From NCBI GenBank assembly GCA_014360565.1, contig JACIXH010000010.1, positions 1 to 59,890 on the forward strand: a DNA stretch of 59,890 nt, written 5' to 3'. The translations under genes and the position numbers were made by a program. Below the pieces are notes generated by a model. The model saw only the letters and a program-made list of their open reading frames with translations. It ran no database searches and had not been told where the DNA came from. Every line of letters begins with the position of its first letter. Position 1 is the first letter of the stretch. Origin of the DNA: Nocardia sp. (GTDB lineage: Bacteria; Actinomycetota; Actinomycetes; Mycobacteriales; Mycobacteriaceae). Of this stretch, positions 8,011 through 16,328 are shown in pieces.

Positions 8011-8916
8011 TCACCAGTCTCCGATGGTCCCCGGCCGTTCGATACCGAGGTCGACCATGTCGATGATCTCCTGGGCGTTGTCGGGCGCCGACAAGCGAAT
8101 GCCGTCGAGCTGGTTCACCCGCGCGGCGAGCGTGATGCTCGACAGCAGCCAGATACTGTCACAGTCGAAAAGGTCTGCGGTGAACAGAGTCTGGTACTTG
8201 CACTGCCACCCCGACTTCTCGGCCACATTGAACAGCGCGCGCTGCGTGACACCGGGCAGCACACCGCTCTTGGCCGGCACGGTGATGAGCTCCTTGCCGC
8301 GCGCGATCACCACCGAGGAGCGCGGGCCCTCCAGGACCTTGTGTTCGGTGCTGTGGAAGATCACGTCCTCGGCGCCCATCCGCCGCGCGAACCGCAGCGC
8401 CGCCATATTGGTCGCATACGACAGCGTCTTCGCGCCGAGCAGCTGCCACGGCGCCGCCTGCGCGAGGTCGACCGAGATGCCGCGTGCGAGCGACATCACC
8501 TTCACGCCTTCGGCACGTGCCGTCGCGACCCGCGCGGGCACCGGGGAGACGAGCACATACGCGGTGGGCGGCGGGTCCTCCGGCGCCAGTTCCGAGCGCG
8601 GTGCGTCGAATTCCGAGTCGCGACCGCGGGTGTAGATCAGCCGCAACATTCCTTCCTCGTCCGCGCCCCACTCCTTCACGGCCAGTTCCACCGCGGTGCG
8701 CCATCTCGACAGCCCCGGTTCCGGTAGTTCCAGCGCCTGCGCCGAACGGCGCAGCCGCGCCAGGTGGAATTCCAGCGCGGTAGCCGCGCCGCCGCGCACC
8801 AAAATCGTTTCGAATACTCCATCGCCGCGCAGTGCGCCGATGTCGTCGGCATAAAGCGACGGCACGTTCGCGTCAGCGACCGTCCCGTCGAGTGTCACAA
8901 GAACCCGTTCTCCCAT
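8011..8916 (-). CDS. pabC: 4-amino-4-deoxychorismate lyase (class IV PLP aminotransferase fold)
   Basis: 301 residues. It converts aminodeoxychorismate to p-aminobenzoate and pyruvate in folate synthesis, in the cytoplasm. Fold-type IV signatures: D-G-V-F-E-T near residue 32-37, the PLP lysine in L-G-A-K-T-L-S-Y (about 160), E-G-P-R-S-S (about 200) and the phosphate-binding G-V-T-Q-R segment. Branched-chain aminotransferases and D-amino-acid transaminases share the fold; the match to the Rv0812 type and the neighbouring ygfZ (folate-binding) gene favour the lyase. It is divergent from ygfZ. The ATG at 8916 gives the family's usual length. Confidence 0.85.
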   Translation of the reverse strand: MGERVLVTLDGTVADANVPSLYADDIGALRGDGVFETILVRGGAATALEFHLARLRRSAQALELPEPGLSRWRTAVELAVKEWGADEEGMLRLIYTRGRDSEFDAPRSELAPEDPPPTAYVLVSPVPARVATARAEGVKVMSLARGISVDLAQAAPWQLLGAKTLSYATNMAALRFARRMGAEDVIFHSTEHKVLEGPRSSVVIARGKELITVPAKSGVLPGVTQRALFNVAEKSGWQCKYQTLFTADLFDCDSIWLLSSITLAARVNQLDGIRLSAPDNAQEIIDMVDLGIERPGTIGDW

Positions 8917-9009
8917 GCGCCGAGCGTAGGCGTTATCGCTCTGTTATGCCTATGGCTGCCTCGAATCGAGCAGGCGACGCGCGCCCCGAAGTTCGACCAC
9001 GTGCGGCGC

Positions 9010-10149
9010 ATGTCGGCAGACGCGCCTACAGTGGGTGTCGTGTCACAGGTCGTCGTCCCCAGTCCTGTTCTCCATACGCCGGGTGCCGTCGCGGGTGCTC
9101 CCGACACTCCGGACGCCGCGGTCGCCTGGCATTACGGTGATCCCTTCGGCGAACAGAAGGCTGCCGCAGAGCGCGTAGCTGTCGTGGATCGCTCCCATCG
9201 CAGCATCGCGAAGATCACCGGCGCCGAGCGCCTGAGCTGGCTGCACACGATCACCAGCCAGCACATCGCCGCGCTACCCGACGCGCACAGCGCCGAGACG
9301 CTCGACCTCGATCTCAACGGCCGCGTGCTCAACCACTTCGTCCTCACCGACCTCGACGGCACCCTCTGGCTCGATACCGAAGCCGACCGTGGCGCCGATC
9401 TGCTGGCGTTCCTGCAGAAGATGGTCTTCTGGGCCGATGCCAAGCCCGTGGAGGCGCCCGATCACGCCGTGCTGAGCCTGCTGGGCCCCCGCGTGGACAC
9501 CCTCCTCGCCGCGCTGGGCATCGATCGGCTGCCCGAGACCTACGCCGCGGTCGCGCTGCCTGCCGGCGGCTTCCTGCGCCGGATGCCGGGTGCCGATTCC
9601 TTCGACCTCGTCGTGCCGCGCACCGAGCTGTCGAACTGGTGGACCACACTCACCGCTGCCGGGGCCGAACCGGCGGGCATGTGGGCCTACGAGGCGCTGC
9701 GAGTAGCCGCGCTCAGGCCCCGGATCGGCATCGACACCGACGAACGCACGATCCCGCACGAGGCCCGCTGGATCGGCGGTATCGACGAGCACGGAGCCGT
9801 ACACCTGGACAAGGGTTGCTATCGCGGACAGGAAACCGTCGCCCGCGTCCACAACCTCGGCAAACCCCCGCGCAATCTGGTGCTCCTGCACCTCGACGGA
9901 TCGGCCGACGAACGCCCGGCCACCGGTGACGACGTCACAGCGGGCGGGCGCACAGTCGGCCGCCTCGGCACCGTCATCGACCACTACGAACTCGGCCCCA
10001 TCGCGCTGGCCCTGGTCAAACGGTCGGTCCCGGCCGGTACCGAACTGGTGGCAGGCACCATGGCCGCCGCGATCGATCCGGACTCGATTCCCGCCGAAGA
10101 CACGGTGCAGGCGGGCCGCGCGGCCGTCAACCGACTGCGCGGTCGATGA
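9010..10149 (+). CDS. ygfZ: Folate-binding protein YgfZ (iron-sulfur cluster repair)
   Basis: 379 residues from the ATG at 9010; GTG codons at 9031 and 9040 are equally possible starts, since no clear Shine-Dalgarno distinguishes them. YgfZ/IBA57 proteins resemble the glycine-cleavage T protein and use tetrahydrofolate to maintain some [4Fe-4S] enzymes. The diagnostic motif K-G-C-Y-x-G-Q-E is present (D-K-G-C-Y-R-G-Q-E, Lys268, Cys270). The N-terminal GcvT-like domain starts at W-H-Y-G-D-P. The stop overlaps the MOSC gene in an ATGA junction, so the two are translationally coupled. This is the Rv0811c-type protein, next to pabC as in mycobacteria. Confidence 0.92.
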   Translation: MSADAPTVGVVSQVVVPSPVLHTPGAVAGAPDTPDAAVAWHYGDPFGEQKAAAERVAVVDRSHRSIAKITGAERLSWLHTITSQHIAALPDAHSAETLDLDLNGRVLNHFVLTDLDGTLWLDTEADRGADLLAFLQKMVFWADAKPVEAPDHAVLSLLGPRVDTLLAALGIDRLPETYAAVALPAGGFLRRMPGADSFDLVVPRTELSNWWTTLTAAGAEPAGMWAYEALRVAALRPRIGIDTDERTIPHEARWIGGIDEHGAVHLDKGCYRGQETVARVHNLGKPPRNLVLLHLDGSADERPATGDDVTAGGRTVGRLGTVIDHYELGPIALALVKRSVPAGTELVAGTMAAAIDPDSIPAEDTVQAGRAAVNRLRGR

Positions 10150-10928
10150 CCCACCCGATCATGCGGGTCGGTGATACCGGTCGCGTCGAGGCCGTGTGCG
10201 TCGTCCACGCCGAGATCGCGGTGCGCACGCGGGTCGGCCGCACGGCCATCGACAAACGTCCGGTGTCCGGTCGCGTAGCCGTCGCCGCGACCGGTCTCGC
10301 CGGTGACCACGTCTGCGACACCGCCCATCACGGCGGCATCGATCAGGCCGTCTACGCCTACGCCGAGGAAGACGCCCGCCGCTGGGCGAGCGAACTCGAT
10401 CGCGACCTGCCCGCAGGATGGTTCGGCGAGAACCTGCGCCTGACCGGCCTCCCGGTGAGCGACGCGGTGATCGGGGCGCGCTGGGCGATCGGGGACACAC
10501 TGCTCGAGGTCAGCGCACCCCGCAACCCGTGCGCCGCCTTCGGACAGTGGTCCGGCGAAGCGCGCTGGGTGAAGCGCTTCGCCCTCCAGGCCGACACCGG
10601 CTCCTACTTCCGCGTGCTCACCGAGGGCACGATCGGCGCGGGTGACGAAGTTCGCGTAGTCCACGTGCCCGGCCACGGCATCACCGTTCGCGATCTGTTC
10701 ACCGGCGCCGACCCCGCCCGCCTCGAACGTCTGCGCGCAGCGGAGCCGTCGCTGTCGGCCGACGTCCACATGCAGATCGATCGCCACACCAGAACCCGCA
10801 CCGGCACAACCGTGACGGTCGGCGAGACCACGCGCCGGTCGGTGACCAGTGCGAGCACCGAGGCAAGTGGGATCAGAGGTCGGTCTCCGGACTCGGTTGC
10901 GCGGGCGAGCACGCAGGTGAACGCATGA
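10146..10928 (+). CDS. MOSC domain protein
   Basis: 260 residues of the YiiM-like MOSC family. These domains bind the sulfur of the molybdenum cofactor through a conserved cysteine; many act as Moco sulfurases or reduce N-hydroxylated compounds with Moco partners. The domain spans about 30-205, with H-H-G-G-I-D-Q-A-V-Y, the W-F-G-E-N-L motif and the conserved Cys in P-R-N-P-C-A-A-F-G. The last roughly 50 residues are Thr/Arg/Ser-rich and not part of the domain. It overlaps ygfZ by ATGA at its start and asparaginase by ATGA at its end, the middle of a tightly coupled three-gene set. The substrate is unknown. Confidence 0.88.
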   Translation: MTHPIMRVGDTGRVEAVCVVHAEIAVRTRVGRTAIDKRPVSGRVAVAATGLAGDHVCDTAHHGGIDQAVYAYAEEDARRWASELDRDLPAGWFGENLRLTGLPVSDAVIGARWAIGDTLLEVSAPRNPCAAFGQWSGEARWVKRFALQADTGSYFRVLTEGTIGAGDEVRVVHVPGHGITVRDLFTGADPARLERLRAAEPSLSADVHMQIDRHTRTRTGTTVTVGETTRRSVTSASTEASGIRGRSPDSVARASTQVNA

Positions 10929-11875
10929 GCGTCGAGCTGGTCGAAGTCGTCCGTTCCGGTTTCCGCGAGTGCGTGCACCGCGGCTCCGTCGTCGTACTCG
11001 ACGCTTTCGGCACCCCCACCCTCGAACTCGGCGAGATCCACGGCCCGATCTTCCCGCGCTCCACCAACAAGCCGATGCAGGCGCTGGCCCTGCTCCGCAA
11101 CGGCTTCGACCCCGTCGACGACGACGAACTCGCCATCGCCACCGCCTCCCATTTCGGCGAACCCGACCACATCGCCCTGGTCCGTCGCCTGCTCGACCGC
11201 TACGGCTTCACCGAGGCAGACCTCGCCTGCCCGCCCGACCTGCCGTTCGAGGAAAACGCCCGCGCCGCCGCGCTCACCGGCGAGGGCAAGAGCCCGCTCT
11301 ACATGAACTGCTCGGGCAAACACGCCGCGATGCTGGCGACCTGCGTGATCAACGACTGGCCGCGCACCGGATATCTCGAGATCGAGCACCCCTTGCAGCA
11401 AGCGGTCCTGGCCACCATCGCCGACGTCACCGGCGAACCGGAGACCGATCTCGGCATCGACGGCTGCGGCCTGCCGATCGTGCCCGTCTCGCTGATCAAC
11501 CTCGCGCGCGCCTTCGCCGGCTTCACCACGGCCGAGCCCGGCACCGCGCCGCGCCGGATCGCCGACGCCGTTCGGGCGAATCCACGAGTGATTTCCGGCA
11601 CGAGCGGGCCGGATCTACTGGCCATGTCGGCGACGCCGGGACTGTTCTGCAAGATCGGCGCGGACGGCGTCCACGCGGGTGCGCTACCCGACGGAACGGC
11701 CTTCGCGTACAAGATCGACGACGGTCACGATCGGGCCCGGATGCCGCTGACGCTGGCGATTCTGCGCGAACTCGGCGTCGAGTGGACCGATCAGCACACC
11801 CAGCTCGCGGCCACCGCGGTGCTCGGCGGCGACGCCAGAGTCGGTGTGATCCGCGCGATTCCGGGAGTGATCTGA
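10925..11875 (+). CDS. Asparaginase, class 3 (Rhizobium etli type)
   Basis: 316 residues of the asparaginase family PF06089, unrelated to E. coli AnsA/AnsB. It hydrolyses L-asparagine to aspartate and ammonia in the cytoplasm. The Ser-Lys catalytic pair is seen in R-S-T-N-K-P (about 46-51), and the metal-site cysteines in M-N-C-S-G-K-H (about 123-129) and I-D-G-C-G-L-P. The C-terminal G-G-D-A-R-V-G-V-I-R is typical. It starts in an ATGA overlap with the MOSC gene. No signal peptide. There is no functional reason visible for coupling it to ygfZ and MOSC. Confidence 0.9.
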   Translation: MSVELVEVVRSGFRECVHRGSVVVLDAFGTPTLELGEIHGPIFPRSTNKPMQALALLRNGFDPVDDDELAIATASHFGEPDHIALVRRLLDRYGFTEADLACPPDLPFEENARAAALTGEGKSPLYMNCSGKHAAMLATCVINDWPRTGYLEIEHPLQQAVLATIADVTGEPETDLGIDGCGLPIVPVSLINLARAFAGFTTAEPGTAPRRIADAVRANPRVISGTSGPDLLAMSATPGLFCKIGADGVHAGALPDGTAFAYKIDDGHDRARMPLTLAILRELGVEWTDQHTQLAATAVLGGDARVGVIRAIPGVI

Positions 11876-12050
11876 GACCGGCCGGACTGGGCGAAGAAGG
11901 GGCAAACCGGGGCGCTTCGACAGGTCTTCACCCACTCCTGGGAGCGCGACGCTCTGACACACGCTAAAGTGTCTGTCAGGAAGAGTATTAATTCGAACGG
12001 GGCCGCCAACAAACCCCAGGCCGCCCCGCAGTGACGCGAGGGGGTCAGCC

Positions 12051-12278
12051 ATGGGCCGTGGCCGGGCTAAGGCAAAGCAGACCAAAGTCGCACGTGAGCT
12101 CAAGTACAGCTCCGCGCCGACCGACTTCGCGAGCCTTCAGCGCGAGCTGTCGGATAGCGATGCTCCGCCCTACTCCCAACCAAGGAGTAGTGCAGTGCTG
12201 TCCGATGAGCACGATGCGGACGAGTCGCCGTCCCGTTGGAACGACGAGGACGACGGCTACGACAGCTGGCGCCGCTGA
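12051..12278 (+). CDS. DUF3073 small acidic protein
   Basis: 75 residues. It begins M-G-R-G-R-A-K-A-K-Q-T-K-V-A-R-E-L-K-Y, a strongly basic stretch followed by an acidic C-terminal half (D-E-H-D-A-D-E, D-E-D-D-G-Y-D). This is the DUF3073 family (Rv0810c type), found across actinobacteria next to purM. The function is unknown; the basic head suggests nucleic-acid contact, which is inference. A gaggggg Shine-Dalgarno lies 6-7 nt before the ATG. The leader is long (175 bp from the asparaginase stop) and includes an imperfect inverted repeat (ctgaca 11954-11959, tgtcag 11974-11979) that may mark the promoter region. It converges on purM. Confidence 0.9.
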   Translation: MGRGRAKAKQTKVARELKYSSAPTDFASLQRELSDSDAPPYSQPRSSAVLSDEHDADESPSRWNDEDDGYDSWRR

Positions 12279-12290
12279 CCTGAGCAGCGA

Positions 12291-12321
12291 CAAGGGGGAG
12301 GTCTGGTAGACCTCCCCCTTG
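12291..12321 (+). terminator. Terminator hairpin after DUF3073 gene
   Basis: Perfect 14-bp arms at 12291-12304 and 12308-12321 with a 3-nt loop, 12 bp after the stop. No T run follows. Confidence 0.7.
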
Positions 12322-12384
12322 TAGCAGTTCTCGGGTGAGTGACGACAGGCTCGCAGTAGTAGCAGTTACGGCGAATACCTGAAT

Positions 12385-12426
12385 ACACGACGAGCGTCCT
12401 GTGCCTGCACAGGACGCTCGTCGTGT
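12385..12426. terminator. Very long hairpin between convergent genes
   Basis: Perfect 20-bp arms at 12385-12404 and 12407-12426 with only 2 nt between them. It lies between the DUF3073 gene and purM, together with a separate hairpin on each side, and could work as a bidirectional terminator. Confidence 0.65.
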
Positions 12427-12523
12427 TCGCCGTCTCGAGGCCCCGACCTCCCCGAGCCGACGGTATGAACCCTCCAGCTATCGGGTAGCCAGGTACCGGC
12501 GGGAACAAACCCCGAACGCACAC

Positions 12524-12555
12524 GAGCCGGGTCGCGAACGCTCGCGACCCGGCTC
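12524..12555 (-). terminator. Terminator hairpin after purM
   Basis: Perfect 14-bp arms (12524-12537 and 12542-12555) with a 4-nt loop, 17 bp beyond the purM stop on the minus strand. Confidence 0.75.
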
Positions 12556-12572
12556 AGTGGCTGTAGGGAGAA

Positions 12573-13652
12573 CTAGAACCTGGGGTGGTCACCCAGCAGC
12601 ACCGCGCGCGGCGCTTCGACGTCGGCAGCCTTCTTGACCTGACCCAGCGTCCAGCAGTCGATGTGGCGGGCGGTGAGCACCGCCAGCGCACGATCGGCAT
12701 CCTCGGGCGCCACGATCGCGACCATGCCGACGCCCATGTTGAACGTCTTCTCCATCTCGATGCGCTCGACGCGTCCACGCTGGGCGATCATCTTGAACAC
12801 CGGCGCCGGGTTCCAGGTGCCGCGATCCAGCTCGGCCACCAGGCCTGCGGGCAGCACGCGCGCCAGGTTGGCGGCCAGGCCGCCACCGGTGACGTGCGAG
12901 AACGTGCGCACATCGGTTTCGGCGATCAGCGCGAGGCAGTCCTTGGCGTAGATCCGGGTCGGCTCGAGCAGTTCCTCACCGAGGGTGCGGCCGAACTCCT
13001 CGACGTAACCGGTGAGCGACATCCGGTCGATGTCGAGCAGGACCTTGCGCGCCAGGCTGTAGCCGTTGGAGTGCAGGCCCGACGAGCCCATCGCGATGAC
13101 GACATCGCCGGGACGCACCCGGTCGGGGCCCAGGACCGAATCGGCCTCGACAACGCCGACGCCGGTGGCCGACAGGTCGTAGTCGTCAGGGTCCATCAGG
13201 CCCGGGTGCTCGGCGGTCTCGCCACCGAGCAGCGCGCAACCGGCCTTGATGCAACCCTCGGCGATGCCGGAGACGAGCTCGGCGACCTTCTCCGGGATGA
13301 CCTTGCCGATGGCGATGTAGTCCTGCAGGAACAGCGGCTCCGCGCCACACACCACCAGATCGTCGACGACCATGGCGACCAGGTCGAGCCCGACGGTGTC
13401 GTGCTTGTCGAGGGCCTGGGCGATGGCGATCTTGGTGCCGACGCCGTCGGTGGAGGCGGCGAGCAGCGGTTCCCGGTATCCGCCCTTGAGCGCGAACAGC
13501 CCGGCGAAACCGCCGATGCCGCCCTGCACCTCGGGTCGGCTGGCCTTCCTGGCCAATGGTCCGAACAATTCGACGGCGCGGTCACCGGCTTCGATGCTCA
13601 CGCCCGCCGCAGCGTAGGAAGCGCCTGCACCGCTGGGAGTCTGTTCAGTCAT
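12573..13652 (-). CDS. purM: Phosphoribosylformylglycinamidine cyclo-ligase
   Basis: 359 residues. AIR synthetase closes the imidazole ring of the purine precursor using ATP (step 5). Family motifs: G-A-G-A-S-Y-A-A-A-G-V near the start, S-T-D-G-V-G-T-K (about 68-75), D-D-L-V-V-C-G-A-E-P, G-G-E-T-A-E-H-P-G and G-S-S-G-L-H-S-N-G-Y-S. I chose the ATG at 13652 (M-T-E-Q-T-P); a TTG six codons upstream is possible but lies inside the likely Shine-Dalgarno (ggag). In mycobacteria purM directly follows purF; here a peptide transporter operon lies between them, all on the same strand. Confidence 0.96.
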   Translation of the reverse strand: MTEQTPSGAGASYAAAGVSIEAGDRAVELFGPLARKASRPEVQGGIGGFAGLFALKGGYREPLLAASTDGVGTKIAIAQALDKHDTVGLDLVAMVVDDLVVCGAEPLFLQDYIAIGKVIPEKVAELVSGIAEGCIKAGCALLGGETAEHPGLMDPDDYDLSATGVGVVEADSVLGPDRVRPGDVVIAMGSSGLHSNGYSLARKVLLDIDRMSLTGYVEEFGRTLGEELLEPTRIYAKDCLALIAETDVRTFSHVTGGGLAANLARVLPAGLVAELDRGTWNPAPVFKMIAQRGRVERIEMEKTFNMGVGMVAIVAPEDADRALAVLTARHIDCWTLGQVKKAADVEAPRAVLLGDHPRF

Positions 13653-13678
13653 TGTGGGGGAAAGCTCCAAACCGAATC

Positions 13679-13714
13679 GGCGGATAGATGCCTGGTAACT
13701 CTATGCGATCCGCC
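13679..13714 (-). terminator. Weak hairpin after the peptide ABC operon
   Basis: 7-bp arms ggcggat / atccgcc (13679-13685 and 13708-13714), with an inner atag/ctat pairing, lie directly after the last transporter gene and before purM. The stem is short, so read-through into purM is plausible. Confidence 0.35.
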
Positions 13715-13717
13715 GGG

Positions 13718-15385
13718 TCAGCTGTCGTGCGGCTCCTCGGTCATTGTTCCGGCGATCTCGGCGCGGCGCCGCCGCTGTTCGACCGGATCGGGGACCGGAA
13801 CCGCGGCGACGAGGCGACGGGTGTACTCGTGCTGGGGGTTACGCAGGATCTGCTCGTTGTCGCCTTCCTCGACGCAGGAACCCTCGCGCAGAACCATGAT
13901 CCGGTCGGCGAGCTGGTCGACGACGGCGAGGTCGTGGCTGATGAACAGACACGCCCAGCCGCACCCGCGCTGCAGTTCGGCGAACAGCTCGAGCACCGCC
14001 GCCTGCACCGAGACGTCGAGGGCGCTGGTCGGCTCGTCGGCCACGAGCAGATCCGGGTCGAGCACGAGGGCTCGCGCCAGACTGGCGCGCTGGCGCTGAC
14101 CGCCGGACAGCTCGTGTGGGTAGCGGTTCTCGCTGCCCGCGGCCAGCTGCACATCGTCGAGCATGTGCCTGACCCGCTCGCGAATGCTCGCCTTGTCGCC
14201 GATGCCGTGCACCACGAGCGGTTCGGCCACGCACTCACCGACGGTCAGGCGTGGATTGAGCGACCCCGCCGGGTCCTGGAACACGAACCCGAACCGCCGC
14301 CGGATCGGCCGCAGCTTGCGCTGGGACAGCTCCGCGATGTCCTGCCCGCGAATCAGCACGTGCCCCTCGGAGGGCCGTTGCAGCGCGGCCACACAGCGCC
14401 CGATGGTCGACTTGCCCGACCCCGACTCGCCGACCAGGCCCAGGGTCTCCCCCGGCCTGATCTGCAAGCTGACGCCGTCGACCGCGCGGAAAGCAGGCCG
14501 ACCGAACGGCCCGGGGAAGGTGACGACCAGATCTTTGACATCGAGCACGGGCTCGACGGTCCGATCGATCGCGGGCCGCTGCGCGGTCGCCGCACCGAGA
14601 TGCGGAACCGCAGCCAGCAGGGCCCTGGTGTAGTCGGCCTTCGGGCTGGCGAACAGCTCGTGCACGGGCGCCTGTTCGACCACCTCGCCCGCGCGCATCA
14701 CCACCACCCGATCGGCCAGGTCGGCCACCACACCCATGTTGTGGGTGATCAGCACGATCGCACTGCCGAGCCGATCGCGCAGATCGCGCAGCAGTTCCAG
14801 GATCTCGGCCTGCACGGTGACGTCGAGCGCGGTGGTCGGCTCGTCGGCGATGATCACCTTCGGCTCACACGAGATGGCGATCGCGATCATCACGCGCTGC
14901 TTCTGCCCGCCGGAGAGCTGGTGCGGGTAGTAGTCGACGCGATGTTCGGGGTCGGGCAGCCCGACCGTGCGCAGCAATTCGATCGCCTTGGCCTTGGCCG
15001 CTTTTCGGCGCATGCCGCTGTGCGCGCGCAGCGCTTCACAGATCTGGAAGCCCACGGTGAACAGCGGGTCGAGCGCACGCGCGGGTTCTTGGAACACCAT
15101 CGACACATCGCCGCCGCGCAGCGCGGTGAGCTGACGTTCGGTCATCGAGGTGACCGGCCGATCGCCGATGGTGACCAGTCCGCGCACCGAAGCCGAATGC
15201 GGCAGCAGCCCGATCGCGGTGCGTGAACTCACCGATTTGCCCGACCCGGACTCACCGACGATGGCCAGCACCTCACCGGGGAACACTTCGTAGGACACAT
15301 CGCGCACCGCGTTCACGGCTCCGGCGTCGGTCGAAAAGGTGACCGACAGGCCCGAAACAGCCAGTGCGGCAGTCTTCTCACTCAT
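13718..15385 (-). CDS. Oligopeptide/dipeptide ABC importer, fused double ATPase
   Basis: 555 residues holding two complete ATPase domains, equivalent to DppD and DppF in one chain. Domain 1: Walker A G-E-S-G-S-G-K-S (44-51), signature L-S-G-G-Q (157-161), Walker B V-I-I-A-D-E (178-183). Domain 2: Walker A G-E-S-G-S-G-K-S (319-326), signature L-S-G-G-Q (426-430), Walker B L-L-V-A-D-E (447-452). It powers uptake through the two permeases encoded upstream. The ATG at 15385 (M-S-E-K-T) overlaps the previous gene by 8 bp; a start 11 codons earlier is less likely. Mycobacterial DppD is also a fused double ATPase. The substrate (peptide, or nickel) cannot be fixed from sequence. Confidence 0.92.
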   Translation of the reverse strand: MSEKTAALAVSGLSVTFSTDAGAVNAVRDVSYEVFPGEVLAIVGESGSGKSVSSRTAIGLLPHSASVRGLVTIGDRPVTSMTERQLTALRGGDVSMVFQEPARALDPLFTVGFQICEALRAHSGMRRKAAKAKAIELLRTVGLPDPEHRVDYYPHQLSGGQKQRVMIAIAISCEPKVIIADEPTTALDVTVQAEILELLRDLRDRLGSAIVLITHNMGVVADLADRVVVMRAGEVVEQAPVHELFASPKADYTRALLAAVPHLGAATAQRPAIDRTVEPVLDVKDLVVTFPGPFGRPAFRAVDGVSLQIRPGETLGLVGESGSGKSTIGRCVAALQRPSEGHVLIRGQDIAELSQRKLRPIRRRFGFVFQDPAGSLNPRLTVGECVAEPLVVHGIGDKASIRERVRHMLDDVQLAAGSENRYPHELSGGQRQRASLARALVLDPDLLVADEPTSALDVSVQAAVLELFAELQRGCGWACLFISHDLAVVDQLADRIMVLREGSCVEEGDNEQILRNPQHEYTRRLVAAVPVPDPVEQRRRRAEIAGTMTEEPHDS

Positions 15386-16328
15386 CGACTGTTTCCTTGT
15401 CTGCCGAAGTGACCGCACGCCTGGTGCGCAGCAGCGGGTTCAGTGTTTCGTCGAGGCTCTCACCGACCAGCGTCATCCCGAGCACCACCAGCACGATCGC
15501 GGTACCGGGGAAGATCGAGGTCCACCAGATGCCGTTGGAGACATCGTTGAGCGCCTTGTTCAGGTCGTAGCCCCACTCGGCGGCCTGGGTCGGCTCGATG
15601 CCGAACCCGAGGAAGCCGAGCGCAGCGAGGGTGAGGATGGCGTCGGCGGCGTTGATCGTGACGATCACCGGCAGCGAACCGGTGACGTTGGACAGGATGT
15701 GGCGGAACATGATTCGCGCCGTCGACGCGCCGGTCACCCGGGCGGCGTCTACATACGGCTCGGTCTTCACCGCGACCGTCGCGTTGCGCACCACCCGGAA
15801 GTACTGCGGCACATAGACAACCGTGATCGCGATAGCGGCCGACAGCATGCCGCCGAGACTGCTCGACGTCCCGCCCGCCACGACGATCGACACCACGATG
15901 GCCAGCAGCAGCGACGGGAACGCATAGATGGCGTCCATGACCAGCACGAGAATCTTGTCGACCCAGCGCCCGACATATCCCGACAGCAGTCCCAACGGCA
16001 CCCCGACCAGCAGCGACAGCGTCACCGAGATCGCGATCACCAGCAGCGCGGTGCGCGCACCGAACAGCACTCGCGAGAGCACGTCCTCGCTACGCACCGA
16101 GGTTCCGAACCAGTGCTCGGCCGATGGCCCCTGCTGCGGCACGAAAGCCACACCGTCAGCGGTGTTCTGGGCTAATCCGTAGGGTGCGAGCAGCGGCGCG
16201 AACACCGCCACCAGCACGAACCCCGCGACCAATACCAGTCCGGTGATCAACGTGACCCGTTGCAATCCCACGGCTTTCGACAACAAATCGGCGCCGGGCA
16301 GACGCCGCCGTTTCACAGCGGTAGTCAT
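15378..16328 (-). CDS. Peptide ABC importer permease (DppC-like)
   Basis: 316 residues with about six membrane helices. After a polar N-terminus comes one helix (about 27-50), an external segment with H-W-F-G-T-S-V-R-S-E-D-V-L-S-R, then the BPD-type permease core carrying the coupling motif (D-A-A-R-V-T-G-A-S at about 195-203). This organisation is typical of DppC/OppC. The ATG immediately follows the TAG stop of the DppB-like gene, with no spacer, and the gene overlaps the ATPase gene by 8 bp. It pairs with the DppB-like protein to form the channel. Confidence 0.93.
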   Translation of the reverse strand: MTTAVKRRRLPGADLLSKAVGLQRVTLITGLVLVAGFVLVAVFAPLLAPYGLAQNTADGVAFVPQQGPSAEHWFGTSVRSEDVLSRVLFGARTALLVIAISVTLSLLVGVPLGLLSGYVGRWVDKILVLVMDAIYAFPSLLLAIVVSIVVAGGTSSSLGGMLSAAIAITVVYVPQYFRVVRNATVAVKTEPYVDAARVTGASTARIMFRHILSNVTGSLPVIVTINAADAILTLAALGFLGFGIEPTQAAEWGYDLNKALNDVSNGIWWTSIFPGTAIVLVVLGMTLVGESLDETLNPLLRTRRAVTSADKETVDE

